Positions 45,563 to 57,769 of a stretch of DNA of 64,000 bases are shown here, piece by piece. The translations under genes were made by a program, and so were the position numbers. Position 1 is the stretch's first letter. Each line of letters starts with the position of its first letter. The DNA is taken from positions 8,092,501-8,156,500 of the forward strand of contig OX291557.1 of assembly GCA_946406115.1 (NCBI GenBank). The letters run 5' to 3'. Below the pieces are notes generated by a model, which did not search any database, was not told the DNA's origin, and worked only from the letters and a program-made list of their open reading frames with translations. The DNA comes from Apoda limacodes. Taxonomy: Eukaryota > Arthropoda > Insecta > Lepidoptera > Limacodidae.

Positions 45563-47217
45563 AGGTATCACTGCAAAACCTTGTTATTTTCACGGAATGA
45601 AGTTACCTATCTACTTAGGTACAATGCACATCATTTTTAACTGACTTTAAAAATAATAATAAACTAACTTCAAAATATCTAAAAAAAAAATTAGACAACT
45701 AGAGCAACGAAACATTATGTTTCTTTTTGTCTTGCTGTCCGATGATATTCTTCTTTATTAGATACAAATATTTGGTATTCGACGTCATAATGAAAATAAC
45801 TAGCTTAATTTTTTATTTTTGTTGTAATTTTGTTTTTGGCTTAGAATTTCAAACTACGCTAATATTAACATAATACAATTTAATGGTAACTAAGGCACAC
45901 TAAGGTTAATAAGTGGTCTCCAGTTATAGGGATGTTCCATGTTAATTAATGCACAATAGCGATTAGCGTCGAATGGACGAACTAGTAGAATCGACTAGTC
46001 AATGTTGAAACCACGTTTCAACGGTCTACAGTCTGTAAATGAACTAGTAGAATTCGTATACGGCTAAATGGAGAATCAACGATAGTAATATCGACGCCAC
46101 ATGCGACGAGAACGAACGACTGAGTTGTATAATAGAAAAATTTGTTTAATCTTCCGTCGTCATCGGTTAACATGGCTCTATAGTCAAATTAATTTCAATT
46201 TTAAACAACTTTGTAATGAGTTGATAATTGAAAGCACTTTCTTAACTAGTGGAGTGAGTTAGCTCCATTAGCTTTTAAAATGATACTCGGAAGTGTGCGT
46301 TAGATTTTAATTATTGTTTATCTAATTAAATTTTTTGTTGATTCATATGTAAAGTACGACGGTGTCATTTAAATGGGACCGATTCGCGGGCTTACCCCTA
46401 CAATCTGTGTAAAAATTGTTAAACTCTGCTCTCAATCCGCAAAGATATCGAGGAACATATACCCAAAAACATTCAGAAGAATTGTGGACCTCCTCCTTTT
46501 GTTGAAGTCAATTAATAAAATACGAGCAATCTTTCCTCATAAATCAAATAGATAGGTGCATAAAATGTTGATAAAATGACGCCAAAATTTAGTTTCACTA
46601 AACTTGTATTATTATTAGTTAGAAGGAGGAGTGTGTGACAAAAATTATTATTAATCATCACTTAAGTATCAACTGAGTTTTTTACCGGCTCTTTTCGGTA
46701 GTAAAATTATACCGCGGTTCGGAATTTTATGTCTCCGTGGTAAATAAGTTTATAAAAAGTAAAAGTGTTTAATGTAAAGTCTATTCAAAAGTGCTCTTTA
46801 AAATATTACTTAAATAAAATAAAACTTTGATTTGAGTTTGATATGCAGAGTTTAGCAACGTCAGTGGCACATGTTTCTAAACTCTGGCTCGTACTAGTTA
46901 ACTAGAGCCTTTTAGCCTTAAGCTGGTGTACGTTTATTAAATAAGGCAAAAAAATATATTTCAATCTGCTGTGCTACAAGTGCGAGGTACTTACATAATT
47001 TTAGTAGAAGATAATCATAAAAATACATTTGCAAATAGTTTCATTTTGGAAATGCAGCTTTAAAATTGAAAATAGTAAATGACAGAAAAATAATATTTAA
47101 ATAAAATAGACAAATATTAGTGATAGAAAATTAACGTTTTTAGCTAAAAAACGAAATATATGAAGTATCTTCTTGCACAATTTAATTTCTATAGATTTGT
47201 TGATACATAAATCTTTG

Positions 47218-47288
47218 TCCTGAGTGGATATCGAACCCAAGCCTTCAGTTCAGCCGGTAGAATTACTGCCATATAAGCCACCAAGGCA
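47218..47288 (-). mobile_element. tRNA-derived SINE head in intron 1
   Basis: Reverse complement: TTGCCTTGGTGGCTTATATG, then GGCTTGGGTTCGATATCC, a polymerase III A-box-like and B-box pair. It lies about 215 bp before the large exon. The SINE body is not recognisable. Confidence 0.55.
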
Positions 47289-47503
47289 ATAATATAAATA
47301 ATAAATAAAATAAATAAACTCGAAATAAAAATTGTCAAAGGAAGGTTCCTTATACACGTATTTTACTGTTGTATTCTACGTGGCTCTTACGATTAGATTA
47401 CTTCTGATAATTACGATATCTTTCAATTAAATCCTATTCGAAAACCTAATTGTACCTATTATGTCCAAGCGCAACATTTCAAAATTCTCTTCTCTCGTTT
47501 CAG

Positions 47504-50500
47504 GCCGTCAACTCTACATCGGTGCCTCACCGGGACATCTCAGGAGCATCAACAACCACGGTCCGCCCCTACAATGAAGAATACGTACAAGTCCAGCGAC
47601 GCGTGGACCGACCAAACCCAGTTGAATACGATTATGAACGCATCAAAAAGGAAAAAAAATGGTCCATTGGCAAACTCTTTCGAAGAAAAAAAAAGGAAGA
47701 AGTTTCTGCCTCATCATCAGAAAGCGAAGAAGGAGTTAGTTCGCAGTCACCGTCCAAAAAAAAATCAAAAAAGAAAAAAAGGCCTACTGTAGTAAGCAAT
47801 TTTGACCATATAGTAATTAGAGATTCTAGACGAGCTCAAAGTTTAGCCAAACCAAGCTTTCATGAAATTACAGATGACGGTGTATTGTCAGATCCTTCAG
47901 CAGGCTTTATTAATTACAGAGCAAAACAACAAGAAACAAACAAAATTTCTAAAGAGTCTCTTCATTCAAGAGATGGAAATATATGCAGATTAGGAAATTC
48001 TGTTACTGAAGTTCCTACGAGAAAGACGAGAAAAGGTCGCCTAAAAGCTCGCGTTGAAGCCCTGAGAAACAGCATGAGAGGAGAAACAAGCAGTGACGAA
48101 GAATCATTGAAGTCATCTAATTCTTCATCAATGATACGGTTTCGCAGCGATGATTCTCTGATGCATTCACGAGACAGCTCCTTAAATAAAAAGTCAAGAA
48201 GTGCAAGAAATGAAAGATACGTAAAAAGACTATCTCGAGATGAAGAAAATCAACTAAATAAAGAAGCTGAGTTACTGCAGCAAGGATATACAAAAGCTGA
48301 AGTAGAATTGCTGACGAGGACACCTACAAGTCAGAGTAGTGGATATGGAACTTGTAAACGGGAACAGGCAAACAAAATCATTCAGGAACAACCCTATAAT
48401 AATGATATAACCAAACGTCCATTGAAATCTGAATCAATATCCTCATTTCCATCTACCCAAAGTTACCCATCATCTATTAACTTTAATGCAAAAGTTAACA
48501 ACGACCATATAAACTATTCCATACAATACCATGTCAACAGTACTAACCGAGAACCAATTTATGCTAATAATAACAGGGAAAGAAGTGTAAGTAACCATCG
48601 CGAGAACCCAGAAAACATAATGTGTGTTAAGTTTCCGTTAGGAAATGTTACAAATGTGAAAATAGAAGAAAGATCCCCACCAGTGCCACCACCTCGAGAC
48701 ATGCAAAGAAAAGTTGTTACACCTATATCGATGTACTATGATAATAATCCCATAGTAGCCGATAAAATAGGTTGCAGTCAAAATAAAACCCGCGGTGTCC
48801 CTAACAACGATTTTGAAAGAATAATGCGACGAAGTCAAGAAAGATCTTTAAGCCATGGGCTTAATGGTATGCGACGACCATTGTCGAACTCCGAAGACCA
48901 CATTGCTATGCAAAATAATGAATACTTACTGAGATCTCTACATAAAAAGGAGCAACCTAGAAGGCCAGCTTCAGTTTCGGCAGAGCCTAATCATTATGGA
49001 ATTTATATGAATACTCCTCAATGGAGAAAAAAGTTTGAACAACAAAATCAAATTGCAAAACCAGAACCAGTTCAACCAAGATCAGATTTTTTGTATTACG
49101 CGGACCAAACTCCTAGATCTCGAAGACCGATAAGCATTAAAAATAGTCAAAAAACTTTTGACAATCAGTACTTGAGCGATTCACAAACCTCTATTTTGAA
49201 TGAAAGTATGTATCGCAGGCCTCGAAATGCGTCAGAATTTTGGAAAAAATTAGATGATGCAGAAAGATACAAAAGACAACAGTCCATGTACGTTAACAGT
49301 GCAACACAAAATAGTAGTGAATTAAGTAACCATCCACAACTAAGAAAGGGTATTTCGTATGAAGAGAATAATATAAACAAGAAAAATAGCAACGAAAATA
49401 TAAATATGCAAAATAGAAACATAAGTCTTAATGAACACAATCGTGATCTTACAGATGGTTCTAAAATGTGGAAGGCTACTACTGAATATAAAAGATCTAT
49501 CACTGTAGAGCCACCAAAATCTATTACATCACCCACTACAAAAACCCACGTAAGGCACAAATCTGATACTTTTCTTCCGAACAGTCATCATAATGTTTCC
49601 GATGATGAGAGAAGCTCAGAACGTCGAAAATCTACGAACTTAGACGACGCTCTTAATGAATTAGAAGCAATTTATAATAGTTTAGGCTTAGGTGATGAAG
49701 ATTTGTTAGATAGAGCGGAACGTCGTGAACTGATGACACCTAAATTTAATGAAAGTTTCAACGACTGGAATGGTAATGATAATGAAATACAGTTAAGAAG
49801 TCAACCAACAACACCATTAAGACGTATACCCAGAAGATCCACCTTACCTGATAAGTTACAAGATGATATGGCCTTTCGGAGATTAAACTCAGTTTCGAAA
49901 GAAAAATCCAATATGAAAGAAAGTCAGGGCCAAATAAGTTACATGTTAACTTCACCTGTATATGTACCATATGCCTCTGAAGACGAAAAGTTTAGCGATC
50001 GCAACGAACCTGATATAGTGCATGATGATGTTGTATATAGAAATATAACGCAAACCAACAATCGTTTGAAAACTATAGATCCCCAACCACCTTTTGGCAT
50101 ACCTCTTGGACCTGTTTCTCCAGCTCCGCAAAGTGATTACTTGCATGCCACACCTGAAAATAAAGGGCGATCAAGATTTGTACCAAGAAGATCACCTGAT
50201 CTTGTTTCAGATGATCTAGCATACAGAAGCTTAAGAAAAGACAATAGACATTCGTCGGTATTTGGCAGTGACGATTATAATGGACCTTTTAATAATAATC
50301 ATAACTATAGCGAATTTCCATTAACTAATGAGTCAGTTATCAGGCTTAAGAAAAAAAGGGCAGTCAGATCCTTATCAGCTAATATATTTACGATGATTCA
50401 AAAAGAAATCGACGATGCTCTAAATATGAGTAAATTAGCAACAATAGAAAAAACTAACAAAAATAGCGAAGTTATCAAACGACTCAGAGACACATTTGAA

Positions 50501-51881
50501 AATAATGGACCCGAAAAGGACCACCATCCACGCAACAAGGTAAAACAAAGACATAATACTGTCAGTATTTTCCAAAATAGCACCCACACACCCACATATC
50601 ATTTTGCTAAAGACGATTCGTACCTTCACAATGGTGATAGGTGTGCTAAACTTTCATCCTGTGATAAGTCGAAAAATTCATCTTCATCAAACCGGTCACC
50701 ACCTGCCTCTAAACGATGTTCTAAAGATGAGTTTCAACAAGTACTAACTATGCTCGCACAAGAAGCCATGGACACCAGTAATAAGTTAGGGGTTGCTTTG
50801 GCTGAACTAGATAAAAATAGAAACAACACTGAAAAAAAGTCTGATATTCAAAATAAAATTTCTGATAGCAGATCAATATTTTTGAATGAACTTAGAAATA
50901 GGCCGCTGGACGATAGTTCTGAAGTTAAGGTCGTAAATGTACATTCTGAAATTGTGAAAAATTGTAAGTCAGATATTAAAACTGGTGAGCAATCCAAAGG
51001 TAAAACAACCGAAGATAGTCTTTTAGTTATATCAGATCAGTTGCACAAAGTAGAAAATCAACTTAAACAATGTTTTGAGAATGATACGAATGTCGAAAAT
51101 AAAAGCTTACGACAGTGTAATTATGTAACTGAAAACTCACTAAACTCAGTTCAAGCTAAATTACCAGATTCGATACCAAATATTGTAGTGCCCACAAATA
51201 ATGCTTCAGAGGGAATAGACGATAACAACAAGTATAGAAACCAATGTGAATCAAATACTGGATTAGAATCACGACCGTTAGAAATTAATTCATTAAACCC
51301 TTTTATCAGTAAAAATGAAAATATTAAAGAGATACACGAAATTAATGCTTACAAAGAATTGAAAAACGGTATTTCAGATTTAATAGCAGGAATATCCGAT
51401 GTAAATGAGAAAGTATTTATTTCTAAATCACCTGAAGTTGAAAATTCAAACATATCAAAAATAGCTGGAATAACAGAAGCAAGCGAAAAATTAAACGAAG
51501 TTACACAAAATGTGTGTAAGCAAGAAATTCAAAACAGAGCTTCAATAAATCTGTCTATTTATGAAGATGACCTAGAAATAAAAAAAGATGCAGCTGATTC
51601 AACAGAATACAATTCATCTGAAGAGTTAGCTACGATTTTTAAACATGAAAATTACAATAAATGTCAGACAGCATCTGTTAGCGACAGTCAAGAACAGTCT
51701 GAGAAAATTGTGAGAGATGATTTAAGTTCACCAAAGCTTGTTCAGTCCATTAATCAGCATCTCAGACGCCTATCTGTCGATCACTGTGAAGATTCTTCTA
51801 GTCAATGTAATTCACGGCCAACTAATACAGTCCCGTGGAGAACTAAATCGCAAAGTAATAATTCACAAAAAGAAAATAGAG
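47504..51881 (+). CDS. large exon of an uncharacterised, mostly disordered tail-anchored protein
   Basis: Acceptor TCTCTCGTTTCAG|GCC; 1,459 open codons; donor GAG|GTACGT at 51882 (phase 1). In the assembled protein of about 1,530 residues: WSIGKLFRRKKK at 70-81, an acidic Ser cluster then KKKSKKKKRP (102-111, nuclear-signal-like or membrane-charge patch), a segment with NKEAELLQQGYTKAEVELL around 262-280, an SH3-type ligand PPVPPPR at 409-415, and a repeated motif DDMAFR (804), DDVVYR (858), DDLAYR (920), twice preceded by PRRS. Further C-terminal are short predicted helices (IQKEIDDALNMSKLA; FQQVLTMLAQEAMDTSNKLG). The rest is rich in Ser, Asn, Lys and Glu without a known catalytic domain. 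I do not recognise the family; a scaffold or adaptor is a reasonable inference. The large open span without a transposon signature supports a conserved host gene. Confidence 0.85.
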
Positions 51882-52052
51882 GTACGTGGCCTTTTTACAT
51901 GCACGGTGTTTGGTTTTCCGTTTAATCATCTTTCATCAAGCTTTTTCCCACCTCATTTAGTTATTTACTTACTTACTTTTAATTTAGTATAGCCTGTTAC
52001 ACGTCCGACTTATATTTTTTATCAAGTTTTATTTGTTTTTTTGTTCTGGCAG
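51882..52052 (+). other. intron 2 (171 bp), with a read-through ending at 51925
   Basis: Donor GTACGT, acceptor TTGTTCTGGCAG. If retained, the frame adds about 14 residues (TWPFYMHGVWFSV) and stops at 51925, giving a soluble form without the membrane anchor. Confidence 0.7.
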
Positions 52053-52216
52053 GCAGTAACACGCAGTCTAAGCGCAGTTGGCGCGACTCTGGCACGTTGA
52101 TGTTAGCTTGTTCGTACACTCTGATGCTGTCTCAACATTTGGCTGATTTGGATTGGTTGATGCTGCTCGGCTTGATATTCGCAATGATTACTATCATCGC
52201 CATGCTGTTGATTTAA
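52053..52216 (+). CDS. last coding exon with C-terminal membrane anchor
   Basis: Joined to the large exon, the split codon becomes Gly and the frame reads GSNTQSKRSWRDSGTLML, then ACSYTLMLSQHLADLD, and ends WLMLLGLIFAMITIIAMLLI before TAA at 52214-52216. The final 20 residues (1511-1530) are uniformly hydrophobic, with nothing after them. This is the layout of a tail-anchored protein facing the cytoplasm, inserted after translation into the ER, outer nuclear, mitochondrial or another membrane. A second, weaker hydrophobic run lies just before it (1490-1500). The match of frame, phase and splice sites makes this exon convincing. Confidence 0.85.
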
Positions 52217-53534
52217 CCTGTATTAATATATCTCGAACAAAACTCATACATTCATTCAAAAATAATTTTAGAATTATAGTGATCAATGATTTTAAGTTTT
52301 GTTCCAAATGAGTATTTATTTTTAGTGTGTGCTATAAATAGATTTTCACAAGTTATAAATCGCTTTTTAATTCTTAACTAAATAACTAAACCGCGCAACT
52401 CAAACAATCACTAAATCTACAATATTTTTCACAATAAAATTTACAAGCGTGAACTGTTACTGCTGATCCCTTATAACAAGCATTAAAGGCAGGCAAAGAT
52501 TGAACACAGTTTCTTACACAAATACATACGTTGCTCTCGCAATCTGCAAAAAACCAAATTGAAACCGAACCCCTTTGTCTACCATGTAGTCATCTATTTG
52601 TAAATATGATTATGTTTTTAGTAAATCGCATATCTAAGAGAAGAAACCAAAATATTTAATAATTGGTTTCAAAATGAAGCAACAATAAAACTGTTTAGTT
52701 CAAATCTATCAATAGTTTTATCATATATTTTTACTGTGTATATGATAAACCATATTATATTTTCATATTCAAATCTATAAGCATATTGCATCTGTTAAGT
52801 CGCTAGTGTTGTCCAACACATGACGAATAGCGCGATTCGGGAACCTGTAATTTGGTAGTGCGCAGGGTTGCAACCTGACAACTTAGCGTAGACATTGAGA
52901 GTACGGAATGTAATATAATTATATAATTATTAATGTGTTGAATACATATAATTCTATCAAAAATACGAATGTGTACTACATTGTAAATAAAGCATATCTG
53001 TTGCTGTAGATAGATATACGTATACACCATCCTAATTTTTGATTATTTATTTAGCAAAATCTATATCAAGGAGCTTATTTTACTTACGTTCATAGCTGTT
53101 TATTTCTGCACTTATCAAATGGTTATTATTTTGGCAAACACGGTAATATAATAATGTCTTAGTATACATAATATGACAAATACCTATTGACTAAAATTTA
53201 AGAAAGTTTTAGTAGGTTGCTATAATTATTTATAATTTATAAGTTTTTGTTACTAGAAACAATATACTACAACAGATGATGAATTTAATAAAACAAAAAT
53301 GTATAACAGACAGAGTAGAGCTCAGATTTTTGTCATTTAGTTTTGGGGTTTTTTATTGATACTGTAACGAAATTATTAAATTGATGACTCTTTAGAGCCT
53401 GGTTTTTTTAATAACAAAACAATTCAGTAATAATTTTCTACTGTCATGAAATAAAATTAAATTCTCTGTGGAACAACGTTAACCAGTAAATAATCGAATA
53501 CTACCTACGAATACATAAAGTTATTAGGGTGGCC

Positions 53535-53612
53535 TGTTACTTTACGATACACAAAGGTTGAGAAGTTACTTTACGATACACAAAGGTTGAGAAGTTACTG
53601 TACGATACACAT
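53535..53612. repeat. 29-bp tandem repeat, about 2.6 copies
   Basis: GTTACTTTACGATACACAAA followed by GGTTGAGAA repeats nearly unchanged; the last copy has one substitution. Confidence 0.85.
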
Positions 53613-54181
53613 ATGAGACAGATGATATAATATTTTATCTTCGTGTTTGTACTAACGATAAAATATAATCTGCTCCGTGTGTGTACGTTGATACTAGCAT
53701 ATGAAGAGCGACATTGTAAGATATGCGGTCTGATAAAGATATCGTTTTCGTATACCTATTATCTGCCTAATGTGTGACAATTCACAAACACATTGCTATT
53801 TTTTTCTTTATAATATTAAATCATTTTACCTTTCTGCTTCTTGTATTTTATATAGTATATTCGCATGTTACTTTAGTTAGAAATGTTGCATGATTGTAAA
53901 TATTAAAATTTACCCATTTATGGACAGTCGATTTGTTCGTTTTGCTCTGTGTTTTTAAATTGTTAGCAAAACTAATTTTTGTACATCTTATACACTTATA
54001 ATTTATACTTTACAGAATAGTATTTTTTTTAACGTTAATCAACTATATTACGAAATAAATGTATAAGATCAAATTTGAAAGAACAACGAATGACAAAACA
54101 ACGAAAGTTTTTAGTGACATATTTTATTTAATTACTGCTTATTCGTGTAGTTGGTATACTAACACTAGCTAAACGAATAAA

Positions 54182-54216
54182 AATGAAAGGGCCTGGGTTC
54201 GAGCCCCACTGTCTGA
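54182..54216 (+). repeat. isolated polymerase III B-box-like sequence
   Basis: GGGCCTGGGTTCGAGCCCCA contains GGTTCGAGCCC. Upstream lacks a convincing A box or tRNA fold; probably a SINE remnant. Confidence 0.4.
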
Positions 54217-54369
54217 ATTTTATTAGCCCTTTTTTGCTAGTATTAAGTAAGTATAAATGATCAAGTTTTTTTAAATCGTTAAAATTAACTACAAATACCT
54301 ATGACATATATTAAAGTTAATATTGTTTTTACTATTCTTATAAAAGGAAGCCTGTCTGCTTAATTAAGA

Positions 54370-54446
54370 ATTTATGACTTACATAGTTATATAACAATTT
54401 ATTTTAATTTATGACTTACATAGTTATATAACAATTTATTTTAATT
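54370..54446. repeat. 37-bp direct duplication
   Basis: TTTATGACTTACATAGTTAT with ATAACAATTTATTTTAA occurs twice in tandem. Confidence 0.85.
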
Positions 54447-54810
54447 TCTACTTCAGTAAATATTACTTTTTACTTATACCTTTATGATTTGTTACTTATG
54501 TATATGTTAAAATGAAATCTTTGCCCAGTGTTTTATTTACCATTTATACTAACATGATATTACTTACAATAAATAATTATAGTATCAATTTGTTTATAGG
54601 TGAAAACTGATTGCGTCGAGTTTTTCTGCTGGCTACAAAACAACTCAAAAATTATGATTTGTATTTCGTCTAATTTTGTAGTCTATTTTACTGTTATGTG
54701 ACAATTAAGCTATACTGTGTTACTTATGTAGAGGCTTCCATATACTTTTAAGAGAGCGTTATTTATATAAAAAGAAAAGTTATAATTTAAATAAAATGTT
54801 TCAGTTTTTG

Positions 54811-55020
54811 TCTTTTAATCATTTTTGTATCCACGTCAACAAAGGTACGGAAGGGTATTTGACACAGACAAATCAATTGGTGTGATCGATTATAGCTTTT
54901 TGTTACCAGAATGAGTCTTCACTATTGGGACGGTCTAACGTCGCCTTGGACGAGGGCGATTTCATTCACAGCCAATCATGCAAGGTACAGTGCTAATTTT
55001 GGGCTTCAGATCTATGCCTT
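54811..55020. other. no gene recognised
   Basis: No recognised signal. Confidence 0.5.
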
Positions 55021-55023
55021 ATT

Positions 55024-55135
55024 ATGATTCCGTACCCGAAAGGGCCGAATAGAACCCTATTGTTATCACTAACGTGTCCTTAGCTACGTCCGTAGTCTGC
55101 CACACTGGTTTTATACATTTTGACCTACCCCATCG
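55024..55135 (-). repeat. diverged GGTACGGAATC repeat fragment
   Basis: GATTCCGTACCCGAAAGGGC and GAATAGAACCCTATTGTTAT resemble the reverse complement of the right end of the repeat at 29870. Weak. Confidence 0.4.
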
Positions 55136-56559
55136 AGTGGGATATCGTTGTTTAGAACTCGTTAACTAAATAAATACTTTACTTTTTGTTTTAAAATATT
55201 GCAAAACAAAAGAATGAGAAGCCACCAAAGTCAGTTTTTTTTTTAAATTTTGTTTCGAAGACTTTTTTAAACTTTGAACTCAGAACGGACGTAATCCGTG
55301 ACAGCGCGACTAATGAATATGCGCAATGACACAATTTATATTTATACAAAAATAAATTATTTAGTTTTAGTTACAAATTCAAAATCTGTGTTGCTTACCA
55401 TCTACGGTTATTCTTGTGGTTTTTTTGTTTTTTGTTTAGACTTCTTATAAAATAGATATATTTTTCAAAATTTTTCAGCTTTTTGATTTTATGGCGGAGA
55501 GCAATAACTAAAAGGTATTATTTCTTATGTTTTTTTTACTAATTCTCAAAAATATGTTGTGTTTATCGGCTTCAATAAAGGCTAATCTTTGGATGTCATC
55601 AACGGCTCAGTCATCAATCAAAGGCTGATCAACGATGGAAAACCAATAAAAACACAAAATGTTATTGAATTTTGTATAAGCCCTCTTATATAGATGTGTA
55701 TCGCCTAAAATTAAGTTTTTTTTATCATTGGTGTTATTTTAAAATTGTTATTAATAAGTCGGAGTTATAACTTTAATATTTGAAATTCCGTGCAAAGACA
55801 CCGACCGCTTTGCTATGGTAGTCGTTAATTTGACGTCACTATTGTATTTCTAGTAGGTTAATAAAGTACATTTGTAAGGAAAAACGAATTAACTATTCTT
55901 ATTAACTTGGCATATAAATATATAGTACCTAATTGTAAAATGGCGAAGCTACGGGGCACTATTTGTTCATTTAATTTATTTTATTTTAATCCTTTACTAT
56001 ACAAAAAAAATACGAGAAATTTTAATTCTAGAAAAATAGTAAGTACAATGGACGTACGTATCTCTTTTTACTATATAAGGTAAGGTAAGCCCTTGCTGGC
56101 TTGTAAAACAAAGTTTTTCATCTACAGAATACTAACTACGAAACACTAAATAGGTACAATACATACATTCAAATACAAATAGAATAATTCCATAAATACT
56201 AAAACAAATACATAATTATATACTAGATAAAAAATAAATTATGAATTAATGACATAGCTGCCTGAACAGAAAATGAATTATTAAAAAAGTACGTAACGTT
56301 GCGTGGTATTTTCAATAATTGTGAAGTAAATGGTCTCACAGGTTGATTTAAAAATGTCATGAAATTAAATTTTTCACGGAAATATAAAGGACTACAAGGT
56401 TTATAGAGAATATTATAAAGAAGGGATAAAGAATGAGTATTCCGTCGCAAACGGATTAGGAGCCACTTGAGTTCAGTCCTGAAATTGGAGATATGGTCAT
56501 ATTTACGTAAACCGTATAATATATCTAATAAATAAAAAAAAAGGAAAAAAGGGGGTGAT
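55136..56559. other. no gene recognised
   Basis: AT-rich with chance frames. Confidence 0.5.
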
Positions 56560-56712
56560 AAATCGAACTAGCTAGGTTTCACTTTTAGAAAACGTTGTTT
56601 TATCCATGTTTTCAAGCAATGATAAACTAAAATTTTGACTCTTCCTGACATCTATTGGCGAGTAGTAATACTATTATTTTATTTTAAGTAAGCTACTAAA
56701 ATCAAAGTCTAA
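56560..56712. repeat. dispersed repeat (partner at 12166-12420)
   Basis: Shares GACATCTATTGGCGAGTAGT and neighbouring blocks with 12.3 kb. Confidence 0.7.
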
Positions 56713-56845
56713 CACATGTCAATTATTATTTTTTTGTTCAAATATCGGCATTCGAGTGGAGGAATTCAGACATTTAAGAGTACCTCCGATATTTAATACT
56801 ACTAGTGGAATTAGCGCCATCATAATTTTATTCTTGCACAATCAT

Positions 56846-57005
56846 ATTTTTATAAATGCGAAAGTAACTCTGTCTGTCTGTTACCTCTTTACGCTTATAC
56901 CACTGTACGGATTAAGATGAAATTTGGCATGTATATAGTCTGAATCCCGGGAAAGGACATAGGCTTCTTGAAAAATTCAAGTGTTAGTCTGTCTGTAATA
57001 ATTCT
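56846..57005 (+). mobile_element. RTE-like repeat, truncated
   Basis: AAATGCGAAAGTAACTCTGT, CTGTTACCTCTTTACGCTTA, GAAATTTGGCATGTATATAG; stops before the GCGGGC end. Confidence 0.75.
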
Positions 57006-57089
57006 TCTGTACGTGTGTTTGTAACTTCTCCTAAATAGCTGAAATTTTATCTGAATAGTTTCAATGGGTTTCTAGATGGTTTGAAAACA

Positions 57090-57190
57090 CCATACCTACT
57101 AATATTATAAATGCGAAAGTAATTTTATCTGTCTGTCTGTCTGTTACCTCTTCACGCTTAAACAACTGTACGGATTAAGATGAAATTTGG
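57090..57190 (+). mobile_element. RTE-like repeat, left part (interrupted)
   Basis: ACCTACTAATATTATAAATG to TAAGATGAAATTTGG. The expected continuation is replaced by the array at 57191. The right part may be 57770-57870 (ATCATACACTGATAACCTTA, GGGCGGGTGAAACTGCGGGT). Confidence 0.7.
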
Positions 57191-57695
57191 TACGTTCGAG
57201 TGGGTCCCTGCATGGTTTGAAAACACAATTGGACCCGGTAGATGGCGCTGCAGTCGATATTTCATTTATCTTCTCCTAAACAGCAGGGACGATTTGAATG
57301 ATATTTTTGTGTACGATCGAGTGCGTCCCTGCAAGGTGGCGCTGCAGTCGGCGTGTCACTGATTTTCTCCTAAACGGCAGGAAAGATTTTAATGACATTT
57401 TTTGTGTACGTTTGAGTGCGTTTGTGTGAGGTTTGAATTTACAAATGGACCCGGTAGGTGACGCTGCAGCTGGTGGGTCACTGATCTCCTAAACGGCAGG
57501 GAAGATGATAATGATATTTTTCGTGTACGTTCGAGTGGGTCCCTGCATGGTTTCAATTCACAAATGGACCCGGTAGGTTGCGCTGCAGTCGGTGTGTTAC
57601 TGATCTCCGAAACGGCAGGGATGATCTTAATGATATTTATTTGTTTACACAATTGGACCCGGTAGATGGCGCTGCATTTGGATTCAGATTGATTG
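57191..57695 (+). repeat. tandem array, about 110-bp unit, about 4.5 copies
   Basis: Each unit has GTGTACG.TCGAGTG.GTCC, a TTACAAATGGACCCGGTAG block (57231, 57447, 57566, 57655; shortened near 57337), TGGCGCTGCAGTCG and TCTCCTAAACGGCAGGGA. Units vary in length (89-119 bp). It lies between the two halves of an RTE-like repeat. A single related unit is at 38.14 kb. The minus-strand open frame here is incidental. Confidence 0.85.
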
Positions 57696-57769
57696 GACGA
57701 CAATGATTTCAACATTCGCTGGATTTAATGCGACTTCATTATTATCATATACCACAACTTCAATTATTG

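Larger units (their letters stand above)
44366..47503 (+). other. intron 1 of the host gene
   Basis: Bounded by GTAAGT at 44366 and TTCTCTCGTTTCAG ending at 47503. It contains a (TA)n run (44382-44404), a minus-strand LINE 3' end (44816-45060), a tandem array (45315-45560) and a tRNA-like SINE head on the minus strand (47218-47288). The other sections (45061-45314, 45561-47217) show nothing recognised. Confidence 0.65.
52217..54810 (+). other. probable long 3' UTR or downstream flank of the host gene
   Basis: AT-rich, with few transposon fragments compared with the rest of the window. AATAAA signals occur at 52433, at about 52684 and 52985, and at 54790; the last is followed by TGTTTCAGTTTTTGTCTTTT, a U/GU-rich downstream element. 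The transcript end is not determined. The short frame at 52803-53030 (minus) has no support. Confidence 0.4.

Noticed and set aside
47450..47503. N-terminal extension of the large frame starting at 47450
   Set aside because: The codon there is TTG, not ATG, and the stretch is the end of an intron (pyrimidine tract and CAG at 47503).
49165..49560. Minus-strand frame of 131 codons with membrane-like composition
   Set aside because: A shadow of the host exon; Leu/Phe/Ser richness follows from Lys/Asn/Glu-rich codons on the other strand.
54150..54220. tRNA gene around GGTTCGAGCCC
   Set aside because: Only a B box; no cloverleaf.
57389..57715. Minus-strand frame of 108 codons with internal repeats
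   Set aside because: Generated by the tandem array; repeat units of variable length give no stable protein repeat.
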